Notes: generated from the sequence alone by a model not told the origin. 64,000 nucleotides of DNA from Flavobacteriales bacterium (GCA_023957375.1 JAMLHB010000003.1:379830-443829); one strand, 5' to 3'. Shown: positions 19,901-28,904, numbered from the stretch's first letter. Numbers and translations: made by a program.

Positions 19901-22174
19901 GGCACCCTGAGCCTGTGGAACCTGACGGTGAGCACCCCGCAGGGCACCCTCACCGACGCCACCCTCAACATCCGAGGCACCCTGCAACTGGACGCCGGCG
20001 ACTTTGACGCCTCCTTGGGCAGCGTGACCCTCGCCAGCGCCGCCAGCGGCACCGGCCGCCTGGGACCCGTGGCAGCGGGCGCCGACTACATCGGCAACCT
20101 CACCGTGCAGCGCTACATCCCCGCAGGGCACACCAACTGGCGCATGCTCGCCAGCCCCGTGGCCGGTGCCAAGGTTCAGCACTGGAAGGACGACTTCATC
20201 ACCGCCGGGTTCCCCGGCTCGCACTACCCCGCATTCGACGACCCCGTGGGGAGCGGAAACCCCTGGCCAAGCGTCCGCTGGTACGATGAGACCAACGCCT
20301 ACGCACTGGCCGATTCCGGCGTGGTGGGCGTAAGCTCCAACACCCAGCCGCTCAACCCCGGCCAAGGATTCCTGGCCTGGAGCGGGGACAACTTCTCCAC
20401 CACCATGGCCTTCACCGTGGACCTCACCGGGGAACCCACCATCGCCAAAAACCCCTTCACCCTGCCCATGAGCTTCACCTCCTCGGGAACCCTGGAGGCC
20501 GACGGCTGGAACTTAGTGGCAAACCCCCTGCCCAGCCCCATCGACTTCACGCTCATCAACCGGGGGGCCGATGTGGGCAACGCCTACTGGATCTTCGACC
20601 CCGTGGCCGGCAACAACCGCGCATGGACCAACGGCGTGGGACAGGGCGGCCTCAACGGCAAGATCCAAAGCAGCCAAGGCTTCTGGGTGAAGGCCGACGG
20701 CACCGGCCTCACCACCACCCTGGATGAATCCGCCAAGGTCAACCAAAGCGGCGGAGGCACCTTCGGGGGCGAACAAAACCCCGTCCTGCCCATCCTCAAC
20801 CTCAACATCGCCAGCAACCTGAACACGTACAGCGACGAGGCCACCCTGGTATTCGCCCAGGGCACCCCCGCACGCGATGGCATCGATGCCCTGAAGATGA
20901 CCTTCAAGACCATCGGCGCACCGCAGATCGGCGTGATCAGCACCGACGGGCAACAGCTTGCGGTGGACTTCTTCGGAAGCTACTCCACCGCCGTGCAGAT
21001 CCCCCTGAAGGTGGACGTGGACCTCACCGGCACCTACACCATCACCGCCGCCATGGCGGGCATCAACTCCCTCTCCTGCATCAGCCTCACCGACCTGCAG
21101 ACCGGGGTAGTGACCCCGCTGACCGACGGCGCCGCTTACAGCTGCACCATCAACGCGAACGAGCCAGCCGATGGCCGCTTCGTGATCAACGGCTCCGCGC
21201 CAACGCCCCTGTACTTAGACAACGCGCTCTGCCATGACCAGAACGGAACCGCCACCGTGGTGGCCGGGGCAGATCCGATCAACATCACCTGGACCGACGT
21301 CTTCGGCAACGTGATCAGCCAATTGAACAACGTAGCCGACGGCGTGGTTGAACTTCCCCTGGCCGCCGGCAACTACCAGGTGCACATCACCCCCGGCGGC
21401 GCCTGCGGCGAACTGGCCGCGGACTTCACCATCACCGCCCCCGAGGCCATCGGCAGCGATGTGCTGCTAACGGCCACCAGCTGCCCCGCCAGCGACGACG
21501 GCAGCGTAATGGTCGCCACCGTAACGGGCGGTACCGCACCTTACACCTACCTGTGGAACACCGAAGCCACGGCCAACAGCATCACTGGCACCGCAGGCAG
21601 CTACTCGGCCACCATCACGGACGCCAACGGTTGCACCAGCACCGTGAATGCCGAGATCCCCGCCGGTGAAGGTGCCATCGCGCAGTTCAATACGTCCACG
21701 GGCACGCTGATAGTGAACACGCCCGTGCAGTTCACCAACACCTCCGTGCTGGCCGACAACTACCTCTGGGACTTCGGAGACGGCACCACCAGCACCGAAA
21801 GCGACCCCGCCCACACGTACACCTTGCCCGGCACCTACACCGTGAGCCTCACGGCCACCGGAGGCGATTGCTCCTTCACCACCACCATGGAGGTGACCGT
21901 GGATATCGGAACCGCCGTTACCACCCTGCCCCGCACCAACGACATGGCCGTGTGGGCCACGCCCGACCACATCGTGGTGCAACATCCCTTCGGCAACGCA
22001 CCGGTGGACGTGGACGTGTACGATGCTACCGGCCGTTTGGCCATGGCACACACCGCCATCTCCCGGCCGGAACGCATCACCCTCAGCGACCGCAGCCTGA
22101 ACACCGGCGTGTGGTTCGTGCGCATCACCAGCGGCGATATGCAACGGACCTTCCGCGTGCCGCTGGTCCGGTAA
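16967..22174 (+). CDS. Gene A: large multidomain T9SS type A secreted protein
   Basis: 1735 residues. The start is fixed by the upstream promoter and gives the signal peptide MKKHSSLGAFTASAALVLAC...AGAQ. In order: a beta-sandwich (about 25-245, GFITFGSG, VVVQWRG), Ig-like segments, and a jelly-roll/MAM-like domain (about 360-530, LSQDFNSGIAPW, YWAIDNVTVTG). Then a calcium-site-like stretch near 664 (CMDPLADNYN..DDGSCTY), and from residue ~876 a region opening GNFNNPIWDVVPVG with a strand-rich NGHTVANTADVDVKNLTV part. One SprB-like repeat, a PKD domain (YLWDFGDGTTS, ~1590-1630) and a type A sorting domain (last ~75 residues, VDVYDATGRLA, TGVWFVRI) complete it. Likely exported and retained at or released from the surface. 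Substrate or partner unknown. Its 3' half is duplicated in gene C. Confidence 0.9.
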   Translation: MKKHSSLGAFTASAALVLACAANAGAQVATTYAFSSSTGTQTLITGGTKLNSGNAFDDEVYMVNFSPAFTFDGTAYTTMYVSTNGFITFGSGATASNYTPLSSNAGYSGAIAPFGADLDAANSGTREVRWQVVGAEVVVQWRGAQRYAFNGNEAFTLQVRLNTTTGEIKFIYSNVSNLKNSTLRQPEVGLRGPNNTFSTNVNNRLVGTGSEDWDTSLPGTANDDKCRFTNQSPSKSFSAGLTYTWTPCTPPTINSVTSNSPICSADALQLHVDASGTGLTYLWTGTGTFSPDAASADVTVTNAATGSYSVAVSNSCTTVNGSVSVTVNQSPTGVSATSSTNSVCASSNLVDLTATGSIPGATILSQDFNSGIAPWTTTNTSTGGTPANAAWTARADGYTVSSQTFHSNDASQFVMSNSDAQGNGGTTATTIQSPSFSTVGYTDATLTFYHHFRAYSGDDNGNVEVSTNGSSWTSLQTISSTQGSSAGFVQSSVSLSAYLNQPTVYVRFRYAATWDWYWAIDNVTVTGTGTPSFAWTSTPAGFTSNVQNPTGVAVTQNTVFTVTAASTNGCTVQANTGTITYLNPSATISYPAGPHAIGSGTLSVTQTGTPGGSYSATPAGLALNATTGEIDLATSSAGTYTVTYGANTPCPYSTTTQVVLAVAGCMDPLADNYNSAATSDDGSCTYCAPTITYNAPTPTPITIGSGIPDQNMAVSQDCRGIDVALSAFERYVGAIIPAGNVYTTTTGNSPTSGSDPTPDPVMARWNLLGSIDLGTYDFTQVNVFLDLDFDPAAAPVWNTMNLSQGMINNGMGALHVYQASENLAAGYWGIAFPGVTFDPHVPGVYDIRVRLESASSNEELVNLAIQVVVQAPEITYYSQGSGNFNNPIWDVVPVGTASTASYGPTANFIVQNGHTVANTADVDVKNLTVNAGGTLALGSATTLTVHGDEAIFDGALTAANTSTLALAGADATILESTGGTLSLWNLTVSTPQGTLTDATLNIRGTLQLDAGDFDASLGSVTLASAASGTGRLGPVAAGADYIGNLTVQRYIPAGHTNWRMLASPVAGAKVQHWKDDFITAGFPGSHYPAFDDPVGSGNPWPSVRWYDETNAYALADSGVVGVSSNTQPLNPGQGFLAWSGDNFSTTMAFTVDLTGEPTIAKNPFTLPMSFTSSGTLEADGWNLVANPLPSPIDFTLINRGADVGNAYWIFDPVAGNNRAWTNGVGQGGLNGKIQSSQGFWVKADGTGLTTTLDESAKVNQSGGGTFGGEQNPVLPILNLNIASNLNTYSDEATLVFAQGTPARDGIDALKMTFKTIGAPQIGVISTDGQQLAVDFFGSYSTAVQIPLKVDVDLTGTYTITAAMAGINSLSCISLTDLQTGVVTPLTDGAAYSCTINANEPADGRFVINGSAPTPLYLDNALCHDQNGTATVVAGADPINITWTDVFGNVISQLNNVADGVVELPLAAGNYQVHITPGGACGELAADFTITAPEAIGSDVLLTATSCPASDDGSVMVATVTGGTAPYTYLWNTEATANSITGTAGSYSATITDANGCTSTVNAEIPAGEGAIAQFNTSTGTLIVNTPVQFTNTSVLADNYLWDFGDGTTSTESDPAHTYTLPGTYTVSLTATGGDCSFTTTMEVTVDIGTAVTTLPRTNDMAVWATPDHIVVQHPFGNAPVDVDVYDATGRLAMAHTAISRPERITLSDRSLNTGVWFVRITSGDMQRTFRVPLVR

Positions 22175-22229
22175 GCCAATCCTTCAACCCGTGAACAAGG
22201 GCTGCCCGAACGGGTGGCCCTTGTTCTTT
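19592..22229 (+). repeat. Copy 1 of a 2.64-kb near-identical duplication (genes A and C)
   Basis: Bases 19592-22229 match 26267-28904 at a constant offset of 6675 with no insertion or deletion. The match covers the last ~860 codons of gene A and its terminator. By eye about the first 570 bases after 19606 are identical and substitutions accumulate toward the 3' end. Confidence 0.9.
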
Positions 22230-22230
22230 T
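22193..22230 (+). terminator. Terminator of gene A
   Basis: A 10-base perfect stem GAACAAGGGC/GCCCTTGTTC with an inner CCCG-AA-CGGG helix, followed by a T-rich tail (TTTT). It lies 18 bases after the stop and is identical to the terminator of gene C. Confidence 0.8.
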
Positions 22231-22243
22231 CAGCGGCGGGTAT

Positions 22244-22273
22244 TTGTGCAAAAGCAAGACGGTGTTATGTTGC
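22244..22273 (+). promoter_or_regulatory. Promoter of gene B: TTG-N19-TATGTTGC
   Basis: TTG at 22244-22246 and TATGTTGC at 22266-22273 are 19 bases apart, matching the Bacteroidota -33/-7 pattern with one departure in the -7 box. The ATG at 22304 follows 30 bases later. Confidence 0.6.
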
Positions 22274-22303
22274 CGCCGTTAACAGCCTCCCCCCTTACTC
22301 TCC

Positions 22304-24109
22304 ATGAAACATCGCTTCACCTCATTCGCCTGTGCAGCATTGGCACTTGCATCACTATCCATCCCCACGTGGGCACAGAACTGGCACACTGTGGGCACCG
22401 GCACAGCCTCCAACGGACCGAATGGCGTGCCATGCCCCTTTGGGGATATTTACGCCGGGCAGCGCGCCCAATACATCTACCTCGCTTCGGAACTCACTGC
22501 GGCAGGGCTCTCGGTCAATGACACCATTGTCCGTGTGCGCTGGGTGGTCACCGCGCTCAATGGGTCGGGGATGCACGAGAACTACACGATCCGAGTGGGC
22601 CATACCTCCGCCATGTCCCTCTCCGGGTTATTGGCCACGCCCACCGGTGCGAGCACCACTCCGGTGGACTACCAACCCGTAGTTGGCAACAACGACTTCA
22701 CGCTCCATTCCCCGTTCATTTGGAACGGCACCAGCAACCTGTTGGTGGAAGTGACCCACTTCAGCCCCACCTATGGCACAGCCACTGCCAATGCCTCCGT
22801 AGCCTTCACCAGCACGGCTCCCGTGAAGCGCAGCTTCTCCCTGCTGGACGATCTGATGTGGCGAACGGATCAAACCGTGCCATTTGCCGGCGAAGTGCTG
22901 AACTCCACCGGGCTGCCCAACATTGTGCTCGGCGTGGCCCAACCTTGCGCAGGGCTTGTGGCCTCGGACCTGTCCCTCTGCACAGGTGATGCCGTGCCGC
23001 CGGGCCAAGGCCTTTCCGTGGAAGGCTGCACGGAAAGCCTCGGCGGCCAATTCACTGCCTCCTTCAACTTCCCGAACACGAACCTGGCATGCACGGGTTC
23101 CAATTATGTGCTGCGTTCCACGCTGAACCTGCCCGAATTGCCCAGCGGTGCGGTGGTGCAAGCAGGTCGCCTGATCTTGACCAGTGTAATGGCCGAAGAC
23201 CCCGTGTGGTTAAGCGACCTCTACCTGAAACTCAGCGGCAGCATTGAAGGAGAGATCCAATTGATGCCCGGCTTTGACGAGTACTCAGGCACGGTGCCTG
23301 AGCTGATGATCACCATCAACGGGCCCTACGAACCAGGCCCGGCACAACTGCTCACACGCAGCACATATGGCACCGGCTACATCGGTTCAGCCCGTGTTGA
23401 GTTCGATTACCTGTTGTCCACGCCTATCTGGTACGATGCCGCCGAAGGCGGCAACATGGTAGCCTATGGAGAGGGCACGATCGATCCGGTGGCCCTTGGG
23501 CTAGCCAGCACCGCAACGGAAGGAACCACGTTGCTCCACGTGGATTGCGGTGTGGCTTCCACGGCCTGCACGGGGCAACGGGCCCCCGTTGCGTTCAATG
23601 TGGTGGCCGCGCCCGAACCTGCCTTCTCCGTAGTTGGGGAACCGGTGGTGGCAGGCATTCCTGCCTCATTCTCAAACAACAGCAACGGGGCGGGCAATTA
23701 TGCCTGGGACTTCGGGGACGGCACTGCAAGCACCGAAACGGCGCCACAACATACATGGTCCATGCCGGGCACATACACGGTAACACTCACTATGGACAAC
23801 GGCACCTGCGCGACAGAAGCCACGGAACAAGTTGTGGTTGAAGTGAACACGGGCTTGTGCCCTACCTCCCCCGACCACTTGCGTGTGTTCGGAACGCAGG
23901 AAGGCATTGTGGTTGAACGGACATTTGGCACGGGGCCGATCCAGGTGGAATTGATGGATGCCGTGGGCCGCACCGTGTACAACCAGAAGCTGGAAGGCGG
24001 GAAAGGGAGCATGCTGGTACCATTTGGCCATCCTGCCGCAGGCCTATGGTTGGTGCGGGTGACAACAGGAGACGTGCAACGCACCTTCCGCATGTCGTTG
24101 GTGCGGTAA
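22304..24109 (+). CDS. Gene B: T9SS type A secreted protein with PKD domain
   Basis: 601 residues with a signal peptide ending SIPTWAQ. The N-terminal ~400 residues are beta-rich and contain HTVGTGTASNGPNG, FGDIYAGQRAQYIYLASEL and a four-Cys central part (LCTGDAVPPGQGL, CTESLGGQF). Next comes a PKD domain (about 455-505, YAWDFGDGTAS, GTYTVTLTM) and a type A sorting domain (VELMDAVGRTVYN, AGLWLVRVTTGDVQRTFRM). The N-terminal part is clearly paralogous to that of gene C (same order of motifs and similar length) and the sorting domain resembles those of A and C. It lies between A and C with its own promoter. Function beyond export is not recognised. Confidence 0.85.
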   Translation: MKHRFTSFACAALALASLSIPTWAQNWHTVGTGTASNGPNGVPCPFGDIYAGQRAQYIYLASELTAAGLSVNDTIVRVRWVVTALNGSGMHENYTIRVGHTSAMSLSGLLATPTGASTTPVDYQPVVGNNDFTLHSPFIWNGTSNLLVEVTHFSPTYGTATANASVAFTSTAPVKRSFSLLDDLMWRTDQTVPFAGEVLNSTGLPNIVLGVAQPCAGLVASDLSLCTGDAVPPGQGLSVEGCTESLGGQFTASFNFPNTNLACTGSNYVLRSTLNLPELPSGAVVQAGRLILTSVMAEDPVWLSDLYLKLSGSIEGEIQLMPGFDEYSGTVPELMITINGPYEPGPAQLLTRSTYGTGYIGSARVEFDYLLSTPIWYDAAEGGNMVAYGEGTIDPVALGLASTATEGTTLLHVDCGVASTACTGQRAPVAFNVVAAPEPAFSVVGEPVVAGIPASFSNNSNGAGNYAWDFGDGTASTETAPQHTWSMPGTYTVTLTMDNGTCATEATEQVVVEVNTGLCPTSPDHLRVFGTQEGIVVERTFGTGPIQVELMDAVGRTVYNQKLEGGKGSMLVPFGHPAAGLWLVRVTTGDVQRTFRMSLVR

Positions 24110-24582
24110 AGGGATAATTCAACACTTGGTCAAGGGCTGCCCGAAAAGATGGTCCTTCACTTGCAACAAAATGCAGCCGGCGCTGCGTACATCACACACC
24201 CATAACCGTGGATGGAACCATCTCGGACAGGCCTTTTCCTGGATCAATGCCCGCAGCCAAGCGGCGCGCCTCCCTTCGTCCGCCCCATCGTTCCGGGAGC
24301 GCCCCGTTCGCCCTATGTTTGCCGCCCCTTGCGGCGATGTATTGAGGAGCAGCTGAGCAATTGCCAACGGGTGAAAAACAAAAACTGCCACACCCCCACC
24401 CTGTGCAGCCAGTGAACCATTCCCGTTTTGCCACGCGTGGGGAAAGTCCTTCGTCACCCACCCAGCCACTTCCACAACACCCATTGTGCACACTATGCCG
24501 GTCCTCCGTGAGCATGTAAGCTCCCTACATGGGGTGCCAGCACCGTGCCAGATCATTGCCTTCCCAGCCCGCCCGCAACATC
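24110..24582 (+). other. Gene-free spacer between genes B and C
   Basis: No convincing gene. At 24127-24156 there is a damaged version of the terminator seen after A and C (CAAGGGCTGCCCGAA is kept, the right arm is mutated to GGTCCTTCA). TATGTTTG at 24314-24321 is a perfect -7 box but has no -33 TTG and is followed only by very short frames. This may be a relic of a lost gene. Confidence 0.4.
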
Positions 24583-24590
24583 TATATTGC
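24583..24590 (+). promoter_or_regulatory. -7 promoter box of gene C
   Basis: TATATTGC, 62 bases before the ATG at 24653, resembles TAnnTTTG. A TTC rather than TTG lies at the 19-base spacing. The box argues against the earlier in-frame ATG at 24545. Confidence 0.45.
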
Positions 24591-24652
24591 CGCACTTGGC
24601 TCCGTGTGCCTGCTCCACATTGGCCCACATGCCACAGTCCATACCAAAACCA

Positions 24653-27600
24653 ATGAACCACTTCCCGCTCCCCCCCCCGTTCCACAAGAGCATCCGCCTG
24701 GCACATATAGGCTATCTGCTCGTCTTTCTTTTCGCAACCGCGTTGCCGTGGCAAACGATGCAAGGCCAAACCTGGCACTCCATCGGCTCCGGCACAAACA
24801 CCAATACCAACACCCAGTACCCCACCCCATTCGGAGATTACTATGCCGGTCAGCGGATGCAATCCATCTATTTGGCATCGGAGCTCAGCGCAGCGGGTCT
24901 GCAGGCGGGCGATCCGATCTCCTCCATCCGATGGAACGTCCTTGCGCTGCAAGGCGTGGATCTGTTGGACAACTTCACTGTCCGGTTGGCCCACACCACC
25001 CAATCCACGTTGAGCGGGTTCCAAGTGTTTCCGGTCGGTGGCGTGGCCACCACCCCCATTGACTACCAACCTGTACTGGGGCAGAACGAGTTCATCTTCA
25101 CGTCCAACTTCACGTGGGACGGCACGAGCAACCTCCTCGTCCAAGTCACCCACTTCAGCACAGCCTACGGGGATTATTCCGCCAATGCCCAAGTGGCATC
25201 CACCAACACCACGGCCAACCGCACCTACATTCTGGCGGACGACCTCATGTTCACCGCCACACAGGCTACCGCCCTGAGCGGAGGAGTCCTCGCTTCCAAC
25301 CTGCGGCCCGACGTGGAGTTTGGTGTGGCCCCACCGTGTACGGCCTTGTCCGCCACGGGGTACACCATCTGCCAGAACGGAACCGTTCCCTCCGGGGAAG
25401 GCTTGGTTGCGGCGGCATGCAGCGAAGGCACCGGCGGCGTTTTCACCGCCACCTACAACTTTCCCGGAACCAATTTCCTCCTTTCTGGCACTTCCTATAC
25501 CACCCGGTCCACATTGAACGTACCTACGCTGCCCGCAGGTGCGGTGCTGGTGAATTCCCGACTGATCCTCACGGACGTCAAGGCTTCGGGGAACACCCCT
25601 TGGAGCAACCTCTACATCCGGTTGCAAGGGCAAATTACAGGAACCGTTCAGCTCTTTCCCAACCATACCGGTTACCAAGGAACTGCGCCGGAACTGATCT
25701 TCCAGTTATCCGGTACCGCCCCGGTGGGCAACGTGGTCCTGCAAACCAGGAAATCTCCCAATACCACAGGTGACAGCCGGATCGCATCGGCCCGCCTGGA
25801 GTTTGACTATGTGCTGCCCACGCCACACTGGTACACCGCCGCCACAGGCGGATCACCCATTTCCACCGGCAACAGCGTGTTTGACCCCGTGGCAGCAGGT
25901 TTGGTGAACCCGGCTGTGGTGGGCAACACCACCTTCTACGTGGATTGCGGCGTACCCTCTGTACCCTGTGCGGGCGGAAGTCGAACGCCGGTGGTCTTCT
26001 CCGTGGTAACTCCACCCGCTGCCACCATCAGTTACCCTGTAGGCCCGCACAACTTGGGCAGCGGCACCTTGGCGGTTACGCAAACCGGCACTTCCGGTGG
26101 AACGTATTCCGCTACGCCGGCCGGGCTTGTGCTTAATGCCACCACCGGCGAGATCGACCTGGCCACCAGTGCGGCGGGGACTTATACGGTTACCTATGGG
26201 GGCAACGCTCCCTGCGCTTATTCCACCACGGCACAGGTTGAACTGGTGGCTGCATCTGCAATAACGTACTACAGCCAGGGATCGGGCAACTTCAACAACC
26301 CCATCTGGGACGTGGTGCCGGTGGGTACGGCCAGCACCGCCAGCTACGGGCCCACCGCCAACTTCATTGTGCAGAACGGCCACACCGTGGCCAACACCGC
26401 CGACGTGGACGTGAAGAACCTGACCGTGAACGCCGGCGGCACCCTGGCCCTGGGCAGTGCGACCACCTTGACCGTGCACGGCGATGAGGCCATCTTCGAC
26501 GGCGCCCTCACCGCGGCCAACACCAGCACGCTGGCCTTGGCCGGTGCGGATGCCACCATCCTGGAAAGCACCGGCGGCACCCTGAGCCTGTGGAACCTGA
26601 CGGTGAGCACCCCGCAGGGCACCCTCACCGACGCCACCCTCAACATCCGAGGCACCCTGCAACTGGACGCCGGCGACTTTGACGCCTCCTTGGGCAGCGT
26701 GACCCTCGCCAGCGCCGCCAGCGGCACCGGCCGCCTGGGACCCGTGGCAGCGGGCGCCGACTACATCGGCAACCTCACCGTGCAGCGCTACATCCCCGCA
26801 GGGCACACCAACTGGCGCATGCTCGCCAGCCCCGTGGCCGGTGCCAAGGTGCAGCACTGGAAGGACGACTTCATCACCGCCGGGTTCCCCGGCTCGCACT
26901 ACCCCGCATTCGACGACCCCGTGGGGAGCGGAAACCCCTGGCCAAGCGTCCGCTGGTACGATGAGACCAACGCCTACGCACTGGCCGATTCCGGCGTGGT
27001 GGGTGTAAGCTCCAACACCCAGCCCCTCAGCCCCGGGCAAGGTTTCCTGGCCTGGAGCGGGGACAACTTCTCCACCACCATGGCCTTCACCGTGGACCTC
27101 ACCGGGGAACCCACCATCGCCAAAAACCCCTTCACCCTGCCCATGAGCTTCACCTCCTCGGGAACCCTGGAGGCCGACGGCTGGAACTTAGTGGCCAATC
27201 CCCTGCCCAGCCCCATCGACTTCACGCTCATCAACCGGGGGGCCGACGTGGGCAACGCCTACTGGATCTTCGACCCCGTGGCCGGAAACAACCGCGCATG
27301 GACCAACGGTGTGGGACAGGGCGGCCTCAACGGCAAGATCCAAAGCAGCCAAGGCTTCTGGGTGAAGGCCGACGGCACCGGCCTCACCACCACCCTGGAT
27401 GAATCCGCCAAGGTCAACCAAAGCGGCGGAGGCACCTTCGGGGGCGAACAAAACCCCGTCCTGCCCATCCTCAACCTCAACATCGCCAGCAACCTGAACA
27501 CGTACAGCGACGAGGCCACCCTGGTATTCGCCCAGGGCACCCCCGCACGCGACGGCATCGATGCCCTGAAGATGACCTTCAAGACCATCGGCGCTCCGCA

Positions 27601-28849
27601 GATCGGCGTGATCAGCACCGACGGGCAACAGCTTGCGGTGGACTTCTTCGGAAGCTACTCCACCGCCGTGCAGATCCCCCTGAAGGTGGACGTGGACCTC
27701 ACCGGCACCTACACCATCACCGCAGCCATGGCGGGCACCAACTCCCTCTCCTGCATCAGCCTCACCGACCTGCAGACCGGGGTAGTGACCCCGCTGACCG
27801 ACGGCGCCGCGTACAGCTGCACCATCAACGCGAACGAGCCAGCCGATGGCCGCTTCGTGATCAACGGCTCCGCGCCAACGCCCCTGTACATAGACAACGC
27901 GCTCTGCCATGACCAGAACGGAAGCGCCACCGTGGTGGCCGGGGCGGAACCGATCAACATCACCTGGACCGACGTCTTCGGCAACGTGATCAGCCAATTG
28001 AACAACGTAGCCGACGGCGCGGTTGAACTCCCCCTGGCCGCCGGCAACTACCAGGTGCACATCACCCCCGGCGGCGCCTGCGGCGAACTGGCCGCGGACT
28101 TCACCATCACCGCCCCCGAGGCCATCGGCAGCGATGTGCTGCTCTCGCCCACCAGCTGCCCCGCCAGCGACGACGGCAGCGTAATGGTCGCCACCGTGAC
28201 GGGCGGTACCGCACCTTACACCTACCTGTGGAACACCGGAGCCACGGCCAACAGCATCACTGGCACCGCAGGCAGCTACTCGGCCACCATCACGGACGCC
28301 AACGGTTGCACCAGCACGGTGAATGCCGAGATCCCCGCCGGTGAAGGTGCCATCGCGCAGTTCAGTACACCCACAGGCACGCTGATAGTGAACACGCCCG
28401 TGCAGTTCACCAACACCTCCGTGCTGGCCGACAACTACCTCTGGGACTTCGGAGACGGCACCACCAGCACCGAAAGCGACCCCGCCCACACGTACACCTT
28501 GCCCGGCACCTACACCGTGAGCCTCACGGCCACCGGAGGCGATTGTTCCTTCACCACCACGCTGGACATCACCGTGGAGATCGGAACCGCCGTCACCACC
28601 CTGCCCCGCACCAACGACATGGCCGTGTGGGCCACGCCCGACCACATCGTGGTGCAGCATCCCTTCGGCAGTGCACCGGTGGACGTGGACGTGTACGATG
28701 CCACCGGCCGTTTGGCCATGGCACGCACCGCCATCTCCCGGCCGGAACGCATCACCCTCAGCGACCGCAGCCTGAACACCGGCGTGTGGTTCGTGCGCAT
28801 CACCAGCGGCGATGTGCAACGGACCTTCCGCGTGCCGCTGGTGCGGTAA
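24653..28849 (+). CDS. Gene C: T9SS type A secreted protein, mosaic of B-like front and A-like back
   Basis: 1398 residues from the ATG at 24653, placed after the promoter box and giving a signal peptide around residues 15-42 (LLVFLFATALPWQTMQGQ). Residues ~43-440 parallel gene B (WHSIGSGTN, FGDYYAGQRMQSIYLASEL, CSEGTGGVF). Residues ~455-535 match a segment of A (TISYPVGPHNLGSGTL, TGEIDLATSAAGTYTVTYGG). From codon ~538 the sequence is the 2.64-kb copy of A's back half: NGHTV-type strand-rich region, SprB-like repeat, PKD domain and type A sorting domain. Compared with A it lacks the calcium-site-like segment between the two shared blocks. Expected to be exported by T9SS. Ligand unknown. Confidence 0.88.
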   Translation: MNHFPLPPPFHKSIRLAHIGYLLVFLFATALPWQTMQGQTWHSIGSGTNTNTNTQYPTPFGDYYAGQRMQSIYLASELSAAGLQAGDPISSIRWNVLALQGVDLLDNFTVRLAHTTQSTLSGFQVFPVGGVATTPIDYQPVLGQNEFIFTSNFTWDGTSNLLVQVTHFSTAYGDYSANAQVASTNTTANRTYILADDLMFTATQATALSGGVLASNLRPDVEFGVAPPCTALSATGYTICQNGTVPSGEGLVAAACSEGTGGVFTATYNFPGTNFLLSGTSYTTRSTLNVPTLPAGAVLVNSRLILTDVKASGNTPWSNLYIRLQGQITGTVQLFPNHTGYQGTAPELIFQLSGTAPVGNVVLQTRKSPNTTGDSRIASARLEFDYVLPTPHWYTAATGGSPISTGNSVFDPVAAGLVNPAVVGNTTFYVDCGVPSVPCAGGSRTPVVFSVVTPPAATISYPVGPHNLGSGTLAVTQTGTSGGTYSATPAGLVLNATTGEIDLATSAAGTYTVTYGGNAPCAYSTTAQVELVAASAITYYSQGSGNFNNPIWDVVPVGTASTASYGPTANFIVQNGHTVANTADVDVKNLTVNAGGTLALGSATTLTVHGDEAIFDGALTAANTSTLALAGADATILESTGGTLSLWNLTVSTPQGTLTDATLNIRGTLQLDAGDFDASLGSVTLASAASGTGRLGPVAAGADYIGNLTVQRYIPAGHTNWRMLASPVAGAKVQHWKDDFITAGFPGSHYPAFDDPVGSGNPWPSVRWYDETNAYALADSGVVGVSSNTQPLSPGQGFLAWSGDNFSTTMAFTVDLTGEPTIAKNPFTLPMSFTSSGTLEADGWNLVANPLPSPIDFTLINRGADVGNAYWIFDPVAGNNRAWTNGVGQGGLNGKIQSSQGFWVKADGTGLTTTLDESAKVNQSGGGTFGGEQNPVLPILNLNIASNLNTYSDEATLVFAQGTPARDGIDALKMTFKTIGAPQIGVISTDGQQLAVDFFGSYSTAVQIPLKVDVDLTGTYTITAAMAGTNSLSCISLTDLQTGVVTPLTDGAAYSCTINANEPADGRFVINGSAPTPLYIDNALCHDQNGSATVVAGAEPINITWTDVFGNVISQLNNVADGAVELPLAAGNYQVHITPGGACGELAADFTITAPEAIGSDVLLSPTSCPASDDGSVMVATVTGGTAPYTYLWNTGATANSITGTAGSYSATITDANGCTSTVNAEIPAGEGAIAQFSTPTGTLIVNTPVQFTNTSVLADNYLWDFGDGTTSTESDPAHTYTLPGTYTVSLTATGGDCSFTTTLDITVEIGTAVTTLPRTNDMAVWATPDHIVVQHPFGSAPVDVDVYDATGRLAMARTAISRPERITLSDRSLNTGVWFVRITSGDVQRTFRVPLVR

Positions 28850-28904
28850 GCCAATCCTTCAACCCGTGAACAAGGGCTGCCCGAACGGGTGGCCCTTGTT
28901 CTTT
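26267..28904 (+). repeat. Copy 2 of the 2.64-kb near-identical duplication
   Basis: Matches 19592-22229 at offset 6675 without gaps. Substitutions give roughly 15 residue changes in ~860, for example NPGQ to SPGQ, NTEA to NTGA and TTMEVTVDIG to TTLDITVEIG. Identity ends at the terminator tail (CTTTC here, CTTTT there). Confidence 0.9.
28868..28904 (+). terminator. Terminator of gene C
   Basis: Same hairpin as after gene A (GAACAAGGGC/GCCCTTGTTC with inner CCCG-AA-CGGG) followed by TTGTTCTTTC, 18 bases after the stop. Confidence 0.8.

Noticed and set aside
24119-28819. Long minus-strand frames over gene C (519, 395 and 543 codons)
   Set aside because: The same frames appear antisense to gene A because of the duplication. 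No signal peptide or domain, and codon content is that of a reverse complement.
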